Source: Rhodoblastus sp963804045
GTDB lineage: Bacteria; Pseudomonadota; Alphaproteobacteria; Rhizobiales; Beijerinckiaceae
Assembly: GCA_963804045.1 (NCBI GenBank)
Contig: CAWDOR010000034.1
Location: 1-64,000, forward strand
Length of the DNA: 64,000 nucleotides
Direction: 5' to 3'
A program made the translations under genes and the position numbers. Every line of letters starts with the position of its first letter. The first letter of the stretch is position 1. Under the pieces are notes generated by a model, which worked only from the letters and a program-made list of their open reading frames with translations, had not been told where the DNA came from and searched no databases. Positions 9,262 to 17,580 of this stretch are shown here, piece after piece.

Positions 9262-10278
9262 ATGGCTTACCGGGTCTGGGCGATTCGCGCGGGCGGCGAC
9301 AGCGAAGCCGATCAGCTTTTCGTCGAAAACGGTCTGCTCGCCGTCAGCTTTCTCGACATAGACCGCGACGCCAGCAAATTGCCGGCGCAACGCGCCGCCT
9401 TCAAGGAGGCTTTTTCCGAGGGCGGCCGCGAGATGCGGCCGGGCGCGATCCCGGCGCTGTCAGGGCAATTGTTCCGCTTCGTCCATGAGATGAAGATCGG
9501 CGACCGCGTGATCTATCCGCGAAAAATCGACCGCACCCTGCTCTGGGGCGAAATTTCCACGCCCTATCTCTACGACCGCGCCAATAATCCGGATTTTCCC
9601 CACCGGCGCGGGGTGCGCTGGCTGAAATCGCTGAGCCGCGACCTGTTCTCCCAGGGCGCGCTTTACGAATTGGGCGCGACCCTGACCATTTTCGAAATCC
9701 GCAATTTCGCGGCGGAATTCATCAGCCGTTTCGAGCCGCCGCCCGGCGCCGGCGACCGCCCGGCGGCGCTGGGCGAGGACGACACCCAGGCCCTGGTGGC
9801 GCGCGACATCGCCGAGACCACCCGGGATTTCATCTCGAAAAAGCTGAAAAGCGATCTCAAGGGCTATCCGCTCGAAGGTTTTGTCGCCGGCCTGTTTCGC
9901 GCCATGGGCTATAACGCCCAGGCCACCCGCGCCTCGCACGACGACGGCATAGACGTGATCGCCCATCGCGACGAATTGGGGATCGAGCCGCCGATCCTGA
10001 AAATCCAGGTCAAGGCCCATGAGGGCAACATCGGCGCCGATCTGGTCAAGGCTTTTTACGCCATGATCCACGACCGCGACGTCGGCATTTTCATCGCCAC
10101 CGGCGGCTATACGGCGGCGGCGCGCGACTTCGCCCGGATGAAGGCCAATTTCAAACTGGTGGACGGCGCCGAATTCGTCGGCCTGATCGAGAAATATTAC
10201 GACGGGCTGGATTTGAAATTCAGGAAGCAGATACCGCTGCGACGGATGCTGGTCCCGGATGTCATGCAGGATGAGTGA
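9262..10278 (+). CDS. Mrr-like restriction endonuclease (type IV-like)
   Basis: Predicted DNA endonuclease of 338 residues. The C-terminal half (about 200-310) is an Mrr catalytic domain: YPLEGFVAGLFRAMGY is followed by the PD-(D/E)xK residues in DDGIDVIAH and QVKAH. The N-terminal 160 residues include M-A-Y-R-V-W-A-I-R-A-G and could be a DNA- or modified-base-recognition module, but I do not recognise it. Mrr enzymes typically cut modified foreign DNA. The gene follows the phaB terminator directly, so it must be transcribed from a promoter overlapping that region or by read-through. It is followed by a small DNA methyltransferase gene in the same direction. The nuclease assignment is firm; a defence role is inferred. 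Confidence 0.78.
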   Translation: MAYRVWAIRAGGDSEADQLFVENGLLAVSFLDIDRDASKLPAQRAAFKEAFSEGGREMRPGAIPALSGQLFRFVHEMKIGDRVIYPRKIDRTLLWGEISTPYLYDRANNPDFPHRRGVRWLKSLSRDLFSQGALYELGATLTIFEIRNFAAEFISRFEPPPGAGDRPAALGEDDTQALVARDIAETTRDFISKKLKSDLKGYPLEGFVAGLFRAMGYNAQATRASHDDGIDVIAHRDELGIEPPILKIQVKAHEGNIGADLVKAFYAMIHDRDVGIFIATGGYTAAARDFARMKANFKLVDGAEFVGLIEKYYDGLDLKFRKQIPLRRMLVPDVMQDE

Positions 10279-10435
10279 GATTTTGTTTTTACCGCAGCGC
10301 GAATCGGGGCCAAGTTTGTTCCTGTCCTCGTAATCCTAGCGTAAAAGTGCTCGAAGCGAACTCGATTCTAGGCACTGTTAACCATTTATTAACCATATGA
10401 TTCAGTTATACTTTATTCCATCGGAGGACGAATCG

Positions 10436-11029
10436 ATGGATGCAACTTATAATTTAAATGGTGGCTTCAAACCGACTACGAAACGGTTTGCCGATTTGGA
10501 TGGACCAGACTATTTCCCAACCCCCGCATGGGCGACCCACGCACTCATCGATAATGAAAAATTTGCGGGCGACATCTGGGAATGTGCTTGCGGCGATGGC
10601 GCAATGTCCGATGTTCTGGCGCAGACCGGAAACCAAGTCGTGAGTTCTGACCTGTTTCGCCGTGGTTATGGCGAAGCGGGCGTCGACTTTCTTACGGCGG
10701 ATCGACGAGCCGCTAACATCGTTACAAATCCGCCCTACAATTGCGCCGAAGGCTTCGTGGCCGCAGGGATGAAAAATGCAGATCGCAAATTTGCGCTTCT
10801 CCTCCGCCTTGCTTTTCTTGAGGGTGCGAACCGTGCAAATACAATTTTTTCCCGCAACCCGCCGAGCCGCGTCTGGGTGTTTAGCGAACGCATCACGTTT
10901 TATCCGGCGAACGCCGAGATCAAAGGCTCAGGCACGACGGCTTATGCTTGGTTCGTTTGGGATAGGAATGCGCCAAGATCCACTGAATTGAAATGGTTCA
11001 AGCCGGGATACAAGGCGCGTTACGCTTAG
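10436..11029 (+). CDS. Small phage-type DNA (adenine-N6) methyltransferase-like protein
   Basis: Predicted SAM-dependent DNA methyltransferase of 197 residues. A motif I-like W-E-C-A-C-G-D-G-A-M lies near residue 43. The catalytic motif TNPPYN lies near residue 97, with the order expected of gamma-class adenine methyltransferases. No target-recognition domain is visible, so it resembles the short orphan enzymes of phages and islands. I chose ATG 10436 because GGAGG lies eight bases upstream; an ATG at 10397 lacks one. The gene and its flanks are clearly more AT-rich than the neighbouring housekeeping genes, suggesting acquisition. Whether it protects against the adjacent Mrr-like nuclease is unknown. 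Confidence 0.7.
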   Translation: MDATYNLNGGFKPTTKRFADLDGPDYFPTPAWATHALIDNEKFAGDIWECACGDGAMSDVLAQTGNQVVSSDLFRRGYGEAGVDFLTADRRAANIVTNPPYNCAEGFVAAGMKNADRKFALLLRLAFLEGANRANTIFSRNPPSRVWVFSERITFYPANAEIKGSGTTAYAWFVWDRNAPRSTELKWFKPGYKARYA

Positions 11030-11035
11030 CCGCCA

Positions 11036-11350
11036 TTATTTTTCAGGTGTGTTCGACCAGCATCCGTAATTCGTAATCCACGGCGCGGTCCAAGATGGAC
11101 CGCGAATCCTTTCGGTTATGATGTTTCCCTGCGCCCCTTTGTGAGAAATCATGTTCCGAACGATTTGGGAGAATTTTGTATCGTGCCGTCCCTCCAATAT
11201 TTCGGCGTCCTCCCCTTTCGGCTTAAAAACGCTCCAGAGCTCTATAATTAGGTTAGACGTAGACATAGCGCCTGAGGGGTTCTCGGCGAGAATCCTCAAT
11301 GTCGGCAATAAAAGATCGGCCTCTGCAATGCGGCCCTTCTTATTCGGCAT
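11036..11350 (-). CDS. Small protein of unknown function, possible winged-helix fold
   Basis: A 104-residue product that I do not recognise. The N-terminus is basic (MPNKKGRIAEADLL), followed by helices with L-L-P-T-L-R-I-L-A-E-N and S-N-L-I-I-E-L-W. These are reminiscent of the helix-turn-helix N-terminal domains attached to Mrr-type nucleases, but this is only an impression. ATG 11350 has GGAG six bases upstream; the TTG at 11356 overlaps that site. The gene is convergent with the methyltransferase, 6 bp apart, and shares its AT-richer composition, so both probably arrived together. Confidence 0.5.
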   Translation of the reverse strand: MPNKKGRIAEADLLLPTLRILAENPSGAMSTSNLIIELWSVFKPKGEDAEILEGRHDTKFSQIVRNMISHKGAQGNIITERIRGPSWTAPWITNYGCWSNTPEK

Positions 11351-11530
11351 GGTCAACTCCCTTGGTTAAAACGCTCTATTGTTGCCTCGATCTGCACTAT
11401 CCCGCAATGCCCAAGCTGACCTTTTCAGAAATCATAGGGATTACAGCGCCGTGATACGAATCGCATAATTTCGCGCGGCGACGGGGCACCCTGGCCTCGA
11501 TGCCATACAATGCGAACCCTTCCTGCGCCC

Positions 11531-11616
11531 CGTCATCGCGAGCGCAGCACAGCGATCCACCTTTCCCGAGAACCGCAGCGTGGATCGCTTCGTCGCTAAC
11601 GCCCTTCGCGATGACG
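11531..11616. repeat. Imperfect palindromic intergenic element
   Basis: Outer arms CGTCATCGCGA and TCGCGATGACG and inner arms AGCGATCCA and TGGATCGCT frame an 86-bp element. It is the kind of dispersed palindrome often seen between genes in Rhizobiales genomes. It is non-coding and lies in the 690-bp gap between the small unknown gene and rpmF. Confidence 0.65.
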
Positions 11617-11641
11617 GCTCGCGTTTCAGCCTCGATCAGCT

Positions 11642-11669
11642 CCCTCTCCCCGCCCAGGCGGGGAGAGGG
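11642..11669. repeat. Perfect 13-bp-arm hairpin element
   Basis: CCCTCTCCCCGCC and its exact complement GGCGGGGAGAGGG are separated by two bases. No U-tract follows, so it is a repeat element rather than an obvious terminator. It is the second of four palindromes in this intergenic stretch. Confidence 0.65.
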
Positions 11670-11741
11670 GACAGATCGCGCGCTTCACGTTGAATATCGT
11701 GACGACGCCGATCTGGGTCGATGACGACCCCGCTCCCGATG

Positions 11742-11788
11742 CCCTCACCCTGAGGAGCCCGCACAGCGGGCGTCTCTAAGGGCGAGGG
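11742..11788. repeat. REP-like palindrome (CCCTCA...GAGGG type)
   Basis: The 47-bp element runs from CCCTCACCCTGAGGAGCCCG to CTAAGGGCGAGGG with a central CCCGCACAGCGGG hairpin. Its form matches a dispersed palindromic repeat family that I know from Bradyrhizobium-like genomes, here with a few changes. Confidence 0.6.
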
Positions 11789-11840
11789 TATCAGCCGGCG
11801 TCGGTCTGTCGCGCGGACGGAGGCGGCTCAATTTCTGGCG

Positions 11841-11880
11841 CATGGTTCGAGACGGGCGCCTCGGCGCCCTCCCCACCATG
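11841..11880. repeat. REP-like palindrome (CATGGT...ACCATG type)
   Basis: CATGGT and ACCATG arms flank a GGGCGCC/GGCGCCC core. The form CATGGTTCGAGAC is a common companion of the preceding repeat type, and the two lie about 50 bp apart. It is non-coding. Confidence 0.55.
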
Positions 11881-11979
11881 AGGGGCCTGGGGCGGCGAGG
11901 GCTTGGCGGGAAGGGTGCGGCGAACAACGGCGGGCGGCGTCACGCCATCATCGGTATCCTCGCCCGTGAGGCAAAAAAT

Positions 11980-12003
11980 AAAAAAGGCCGGGCGAACCCG
12001 GCC
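11980..12003 (-). terminator. Rho-independent terminator of rpmF
   Basis: On the minus strand GGCCGGG-TTCG-CCCGGCC is followed by a run of six T residues. A UUCG tetraloop on a 7-bp GC stem is a classic terminator. It lies about 40 bp after the rpmF stop. Confidence 0.85.
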
Positions 12004-12042
12004 TTGCCATTCACGCGTGCGCGCGAAAAGAAAAAAGGAAAA

Positions 12043-12231
12043 TCAGTCTTCCTTGGACTTGATGGTCAGCACCTGGCGGCCGTTATAGGTGCCGGCTTTC
12101 AGGTCGATGTGGTGCGGGCGGCGCAGTTCGCCGGAATTCTTGTCCTCGACATAGGTCGGGGCGGCGAGGGCGTCGGCCGAGCGGCGGAAGCCGCGCTTCA
12201 TCGGCGAAGTCTTTCTTTTCGGAACAGCCAT
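12043..12231 (-). CDS. rpmF: 50S ribosomal protein L32
   Basis: A 62-residue basic protein of the large ribosomal subunit near the peptidyl transferase region. The N-terminus MAVPKRKTSPMKRGFRRSAD is characteristic of bL32. The zinc-binding cysteines found in some lineages are absent, as is usual in alphaproteobacteria. Its own terminator follows, so it appears to be a monocistronic unit here. Confidence 0.96.
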   Translation of the reverse strand: MAVPKRKTSPMKRGFRRSADALAAPTYVEDKNSGELRRPHHIDLKAGTYNGRQVLTIKSKED

Positions 12232-12368
12232 TTTCTCAACTCCGGTCTCGCGGTCGCGAAGACCGCTTTCGCGCGCATCCAGGGCGGGCGTAAATTCAAG
12301 AGCGCGTCTCTTACAGGCAAATGTCGGAAATGGCTAGAGCCGGCGGGGAAAAAAAGCGCCCGCCCGTC

Positions 12369-12740
12369 TTAGCGGAAGAAATCCAGCGTAAACGCATCCT
12401 CGACATGCAGCGGCGGGCGCCAGGGCGCGACAAAAACCGCGTCGCCGCGCAGCGCCAGATCGGCGGCCCAGGGATTGCGCGCCAGCCAATAGCGCGCGGC
12501 GCGCGAAATGCGCGCCGTCTTGCGCGCGCCAATGGCCTGCTGCGCCTGTTCCAGCCGGGGCCGCGCCTTGACCTCGACAAAGGCGACGGTCTCGCCGCGC
12601 CGGGCGACAATGTCGATCTCGCCGCCGGCCGCGCAAAAATTGCGGTCGAGAATCTCGTAGGATTTCAGCCGCAGCCAGAGCGCGGCCAAGGTTTCGGCGC
12701 GAAGCCCCGAGGCGCGGGAGCCGGCGCCGCCCCGGCTCAT
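12369..12740 (-). CDS. YraN family (UPF0102) endonuclease-like protein
   Basis: A 123-residue protein with the PD-(D/E)xK-like core GGEIDIVARR and FVEVKARPR that defines the YraN/UPF0102 family, related to Holliday-junction resolvases. Its cellular role is not established. Its start overlaps the rsmI stop by four bases (ATGA), so the two are translationally coupled. This rsmI-yraN pairing next to a LpoA/YraM-type gene is widely conserved in proteobacteria. Confidence 0.9.
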   Translation of the reverse strand: MSRGGAGSRASGLRAETLAALWLRLKSYEILDRNFCAAGGEIDIVARRGETVAFVEVKARPRLEQAQQAIGARKTARISRAARYWLARNPWAADLALRGDAVFVAPWRPPLHVEDAFTLDFFR

Positions 12741-13654
12741 TCCCCCTTGTCCTCCGCCGAAATCTCCACGGCGCGGGCGTAAACCGCGCGGCGCGGCTGG
12801 CCGGTTTCGGCGGCGACGACGCTGGCGGCGTCCTTGACCGAGAATTTTTGCAGGGCGGCGCGGATCTTGTCGTCCAGCGCCACGCCATCCAGCGCCGGCG
12901 CATCCTCGCCGGGCGGCGCCACCAGCAGCACGATCTCGCCCTTGGGCGGGCCGTCGCGTTCGTAATCGGCGGCGAGCACATCGAGCGCGCCGCGCTTGAC
13001 CTGCTCGAAATGCTTGGTGAGCTCGCGCGCCACCGCCGCCTGACGGGGGCCGAGCACGGCGGCGAGATCGGTCAGGGATTCGGCCAGACGGCGCGGCGAT
13101 TCGAAAAACACCAGCGTGCCGGGAATGGCGGCGAGTTGCGCGGCGCGGGCGCGGCGCGCCCCGGATTTCACCGGCAGAAAGCCCTCGAAGAAAAACCGGT
13201 CGGTCGGCAGGCCCGCGACCACCAGCGCCGCCAGCACCGCCGAAGCGCCGGGCGCGGAGGTGACGGGCACGCCCTGCGCCACCGCCTCGGCGACCAGTTT
13301 GAAGCCGGGATCGGAGACCAAGGGCGTGCCGGCGTCGGAAATCAGCGCCAGGCTCTCGCCCTTTTGCAATCGCGCCAGCAGAATCGGCCGCATCGCCGTG
13401 GCGTTATGCTCGTGATAGGCGACCAGCGGCGTGGCTATGCCATAATGGGCCAGCAGATTGCGGCTGACCCGGGTGTCCTCGGCGAGCACCGCGTCGGCGG
13501 CGGCCAGCGTCGCCAGGGCGCGCAGGGTGATGTCGCGCAGATTGCCGATGGGCGTGGCCACCACATGCAGGCCGGGCGCGAGCCGTTCCGCCTCGGCGCG
13601 CAGGCCGAAGGCGACAAAGGAGTTGGGCGGCGAATTGGCTGTTTCCTGCGCCAT
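12737..13654 (-). CDS. rsmI: 16S rRNA (cytidine1402-2'-O)-methyltransferase
   Basis: Methylates the ribose of C1402 in the ribosomal P site, supporting decoding fidelity. The 305-residue protein shows the tetrapyrrole-methylase fold with VVATPIGNLRDIT near residue 32, AEDTRVSRNLL near 58, and the SAM-binding S-D-A-G-T-P-L-V-S-D-P-G. ATG 13654 has AAAGG seven bases upstream. It is divergent from the LpoA-like lipoprotein gene, with about 150 bp between them, and overlaps yraN downstream. Confidence 0.95.
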   Translation of the reverse strand: MAQETANSPPNSFVAFGLRAEAERLAPGLHVVATPIGNLRDITLRALATLAAADAVLAEDTRVSRNLLAHYGIATPLVAYHEHNATAMRPILLARLQKGESLALISDAGTPLVSDPGFKLVAEAVAQGVPVTSAPGASAVLAALVVAGLPTDRFFFEGFLPVKSGARRARAAQLAAIPGTLVFFESPRRLAESLTDLAAVLGPRQAAVARELTKHFEQVKRGALDVLAADYERDGPPKGEIVLLVAPPGEDAPALDGVALDDKIRAALQKFSVKDAASVVAAETGQPRRAVYARAVEISAEDKGE

Positions 13655-13811
13655 GACGCGCCTTTCAACTTTTGACGGCGGCGCCGCGCAACCGCTTCCG
13701 GTTGCCAGACCGCGCGCCTATGCCGTAAGACTGGGCTTCGGGGTCTGTCAAGCGCGTCCAGCCGGCGTCAGCGGCGGCACAAGGCGGAGAACATCATTGC
13801 GGCTATCCGAA

Positions 13812-15011
13812 ATGCGGCCATCGCGGAAATTTCGCCCGCGCCTGCTCGCCTGTTGCGCGGTTCTGCTGCTGTCCGCCTGCGCCATGCCGGGCATGGCGCC
13901 CTCGTCGCGCGGCGATGAGCCGCTGACGGCGCCGGTGACCCCGGTCCAGTCCTCCGCTCTGCCCGGCTCGGGCCAGACTTTGGGGACCGGCCCGGTGAAA
14001 GTGGCCCTGATCCTGCCGCTGACCCAAGGGTCCGGCCAGAGCGCCGTCGGCATTTCCATGCGCAACGCCGCCGAACTGGCGCTGAGCGAGGTCGGCGGCT
14101 CCGACATCACCCTGCTGGTCAAGGACGACCGCTCGACGCCCGACGGCGCGCGCGACGCGACGCAAGCGGCGCTGGGCGAGGGCGCCGAACTGGTGCTGGG
14201 CCCGCTGTTTGCCGGCGACGTGCGCGCGGCGGCCAGCGTGGCGCGAGCCAGCGGCAAGCCGGTGATCGCCTATTCCACCGACATGTCGGTGGCCACGCGC
14301 GGCGTCTATCTCCTGTCGTTCCTTGTCGAGAACCAGGTCGATCGCGTCGTCGATTTCGCCGCCAGCCGGGGCAAGAAATCGGTGGCGGTGCTGGCGCCGG
14401 AAAATGAATACGCCAATGTCGCCGTCGGCGCGCTGCAAACCGCCGCCGCCCGCCGCGACATGCGCGTGGCGGCCATCGAGCGCTACAAGCCCGGCGGCGT
14501 CGCCGCCGCCGTGGGGCGAATCGCAACGCTCGGCGGCCAGATCGACAGTCTGTTCATTCCCGAACAGGCGGCGGCCCTGCCGGAAGTCGCGCGCGCCCTG
14601 GCCAGCGCCGGCCTGGATTCGAGCAAAGTGCAGATTCTCGGCGCCAGCCTGTGGAACGATTCCCGGGTGCTGAGCCTGCCGTCGCTCCAGGGCGCCTGGT
14701 TCGCCGCGCCCGAAAACGCTGGCTTCGCCGCCTTCGCCCAGCGCTATCGCGCCAAATTCAACGCCGACCCGACGCGCGTGGCGACGCTGGCTTACGATTC
14801 CGTCTCGCTGACGGCGGCTCTGGCGCGCACGCAGGGCGCGCGGCGCTTCAGCGAGGACGTCCTGACCAGCCCGACCGGCTTCAACGGCGCCGATGGCGTG
14901 TTCCGCTTCAAGACCGATGGCGGCAATGAGCGCGGCCTCTCCGTGCTCCAGGCCAATCACGGCTCGACCGTGGTGGTCAGCCCGGCGCCGCGCAGCCTTT
15001 CGGGGGCGTGA
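13812..15011 (+). CDS. Penicillin-binding protein activator, LpoA/YraM-like lipoprotein
   Basis: Predicted outer-membrane lipoprotein with a periplasmic-binding-protein type I fold, related to LpoA, which activates penicillin-binding protein 1A in enterobacteria. The 399-residue product has a lipoprotein signal with the lipobox L-S-A-C near residues 18-21. It then has a two-lobed domain from about 55 onward (VKVALILPLTQGSGQSAVG, D-D-R-S-T-P-D-G-A, GASLWND). ATG 13812 lacks a clear ribosome site; TTG 13797, 15 bp upstream and in frame, has GGAG at a better distance and may be the true start. An amino-acid-binding ABC-type receptor is the alternative, but the lipobox and the rsmI/yraN context favour the LpoA-like role. 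Confidence 0.78.
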   Translation: MRPSRKFRPRLLACCAVLLLSACAMPGMAPSSRGDEPLTAPVTPVQSSALPGSGQTLGTGPVKVALILPLTQGSGQSAVGISMRNAAELALSEVGGSDITLLVKDDRSTPDGARDATQAALGEGAELVLGPLFAGDVRAAASVARASGKPVIAYSTDMSVATRGVYLLSFLVENQVDRVVDFAASRGKKSVAVLAPENEYANVAVGALQTAAARRDMRVAAIERYKPGGVAAAVGRIATLGGQIDSLFIPEQAAALPEVARALASAGLDSSKVQILGASLWNDSRVLSLPSLQGAWFAAPENAGFAAFAQRYRAKFNADPTRVATLAYDSVSLTAALARTQGARRFSEDVLTSPTGFNGADGVFRFKTDGGNERGLSVLQANHGSTVVVSPAPRSLSGA

Positions 15012-15135
15012 ACCGCGCCACCGGAGCCAACTGGGGATTGGCGGTTTTCGACCGTCGTTTCGCCTGATTTTCCGCTATGATGCTGCACCCGAATCACGGC
15101 GCGGACGCGCCGCTTTTTGCACAAGGAATGAACTG

Positions 15136-17580
15136 TTGACCGACGAATCCGCCGCCACGCCGCCGAATGCTGAATATGGCGCCGATTCGATCAAGGTTTT
15201 GCGCGGCCTCGACGCCGTGCGCAAGCGCCCGGGCATGTATATCGGCGACACCGACGATGGCTCGGGCCTGCATCATATGGTCTATGAAGTCGTCGACAAC
15301 GCCATCGACGAGACCCTGGCCGGCCACGCTTCGCTGGTCACGGTGACGCTCAACGCCGACGGCTCCTGCACGGTGACCGACAATGGCCGCGGCATTCCCA
15401 CCGGCGTGCATTCGGAGGAAGGCGTTTCCGCCGCCGAGGTCATCATGACCCAGCTCCATGCCGGCGGCAAATTCGACCAGAACAGCTACAAAGTGTCCGG
15501 CGGGTTGCATGGCGTCGGCGTTTCCGTGGTCAATGCCTTGTCCTCGACCTTGCAACTGCGGATCTGGCGCGACGGGCTGGAGCATGAGATCGAATTCGCC
15601 CATGGCGACGCCGTGGCGCCGCTGAAAGTGGTCGGCGAGGCGCCGCTCGAGGATGGCAAGCCCAAGCGCGGGACGTCCGTGACCTTCCTGCCTTCGACCG
15701 AAACTTTCACCCATGTCGAATTCGACTATGGGACCATCGAACACCGGCTGCGCGAACTGGCCTTCCTCAATTCCGGCGTTCATATCGTCCTGACCGACGC
15801 GCGCCATTCCGAGATCAAGACCGAGACGCTTTATTATGAAGGCGGGCTGGAGGCTTTCGTCCGCTATCTCGACCGCGCCAAGTCGCCGCTGCTCGGCAAG
15901 CCGGTGCAGGTGCGCGGCGAACGCGACGGCATTGCGGTGGAAGTCGCGCTGTGGTGGAACGACAGCTATCATGAGAATGTGCTGGTCTTCACCAATAACA
16001 TTCCCCAGCGCGACGGCGGCACCCATCTCGCCGGCTTCCGCGCCGCGCTGACCCGGCAGATCACCGGCTATGCCGAGTCTTCGGGCCTGAGCAAGAGGGA
16101 AAAGGTCGATCTGACCGGCGACGATTGCCGCGAAGGCCTGACCTGCGTGGTCTCGGTCAAGGTGCCCGATCCGAAATTCTCCTCGCAGACCAAGGACAAG
16201 CTGGTCTCCTCCGAGGTTCGCCCGGTGGTCGAGGGCGTCGTCAACGAAGCGCTCGGCCAATGGCTGGAGGAGCATCCTGGCGAGGCCAAGACCGTGGTCG
16301 GCAAGGTGGTCGAGGCCGCCTCCGCCCGCGAGGCGGCGCGCAAGGCCCGCGAACTGACCCGGCGCAAGGGCGCGCTGGATGTCGCCAATCTCCCCGGCAA
16401 GCTCGCCGATTGCCAGGAACGCGACCCGGCCAAGGCCGAATTGTTCATCGTCGAGGGCGATTCCGCGGGCGGTTCGGCCAAGCAGGGCCGCGCCCGGGAG
16501 TATCAGGCGGTGCTGCCCTTGCGCGGCAAGATTCTCAATGTCGAGCGCGCCCGTTTCGACAAAATGCTGTCCAGCGAGCAGATCGGCACCTTGATCACCG
16601 CGCTTGGCGCCGGCATCGGCCATGACGAATTCAACATCGAGAAGCTGCGCTATCACAAGATCATCGTGATGACCGACGCCGACGTCGACGGCTCGCATAT
16701 CCGCACCCTGCTGCTCACCTTCTTCTACCGGCAGATGCGGCCGCTGATCGAAAACGGCTATCTCTATATCGCCCAGCCGCCCTTGTTTAAGGTGAAGCGC
16801 GGCTCGTCCGAGCAATATCTCAAGGACGAGAAGGCGATGGACGATTATCTGAGCGCCAATGGCGTCGAAGGCGCGGTGCTGCGCCTGGCGTCCGGCGAGG
16901 AGCGCGCCGGCGCCGATCTGCGCGCCCTGGTCGACGAGGCGCGCTTCATTCGCGCCATTCTCGCGCAATTGCACAATCGCTACGACCGCACCGCCGTCGA
17001 ACAGGCGGCGATCGCCGGGGCGCTGCGGCCGCAAACCCTGCTCTCGGAAAGCGAGGCGAACGCGAAGGCGCAAGCCATCGCCGCGCGGCTCGACGCCCTC
17101 GCCGACGAGATCGAGCGCGGCTGGAAGGGCCGGGTCGAAAACGGCGGCTATGTGCTGACCCGCGAATTGCGCGGCGTCACCCAGGCCCTGCATCTCGACG
17201 CCGGCCTGCTCGCCTCGGCCGAGGCGCGCCGTCTCGACGAAAAGGCCGAAAACCTGCGCCAGACTTTTTCCGCTCCGGCGTTTTTGCTGCGCAAGGCCGA
17301 GGAAATGCAGATCAGCGGTCCCACGGCGCTGCTCGCGGCCATTCTCGCCGCCGGCGGCAAGGGCGTCGCGCAGCAGCGTTACAAAGGCCTGGGCGAGATG
17401 AATCCGGAACAGCTCTGGGAAACCACGCTCGACCGCGAGGCCCGTTCGCTGCTCCAGGTGAAAATCAAGGAAGGCGACGAGGCCGAGGATCTGTTCGTCA
17501 AACTCATGGGCGACGTGGTCGAGCCGCGTCGCGAATTCATCCAGGACAATGCGCTCAACGTCGCCAATCTCGACGTGTGA
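15136..17580 (+). CDS. gyrB: DNA gyrase subunit B
   Basis: ATPase subunit of DNA gyrase, which introduces negative supercoils. The 814-residue protein has the GHKL ATPase domain (VVDNAIDE, GGLHGVG), the transducer, and the TOPRIM domain with EGDSAGGSAKQ and DADVDGSHIRTLLLTFF. It ends with the conserved C-terminal domain. I chose TTG 15136 because AAGGA lies eight bases upstream and the next in-frame Met is within MYIGD, already inside the ATPase domain; ATG 15128 is out of frame. It lies about 120 bp after the LpoA-like gene and 750 bp before dnaA. Confidence 0.96.
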   Translation: MTDESAATPPNAEYGADSIKVLRGLDAVRKRPGMYIGDTDDGSGLHHMVYEVVDNAIDETLAGHASLVTVTLNADGSCTVTDNGRGIPTGVHSEEGVSAAEVIMTQLHAGGKFDQNSYKVSGGLHGVGVSVVNALSSTLQLRIWRDGLEHEIEFAHGDAVAPLKVVGEAPLEDGKPKRGTSVTFLPSTETFTHVEFDYGTIEHRLRELAFLNSGVHIVLTDARHSEIKTETLYYEGGLEAFVRYLDRAKSPLLGKPVQVRGERDGIAVEVALWWNDSYHENVLVFTNNIPQRDGGTHLAGFRAALTRQITGYAESSGLSKREKVDLTGDDCREGLTCVVSVKVPDPKFSSQTKDKLVSSEVRPVVEGVVNEALGQWLEEHPGEAKTVVGKVVEAASAREAARKARELTRRKGALDVANLPGKLADCQERDPAKAELFIVEGDSAGGSAKQGRAREYQAVLPLRGKILNVERARFDKMLSSEQIGTLITALGAGIGHDEFNIEKLRYHKIIVMTDADVDGSHIRTLLLTFFYRQMRPLIENGYLYIAQPPLFKVKRGSSEQYLKDEKAMDDYLSANGVEGAVLRLASGEERAGADLRALVDEARFIRAILAQLHNRYDRTAVEQAAIAGALRPQTLLSESEANAKAQAIAARLDALADEIERGWKGRVENGGYVLTRELRGVTQALHLDAGLLASAEARRLDEKAENLRQTFSAPAFLLRKAEEMQISGPTALLAAILAAGGKGVAQQRYKGLGEMNPEQLWETTLDREARSLLQVKIKEGDEAEDLFVKLMGDVVEPRREFIQDNALNVANLDV

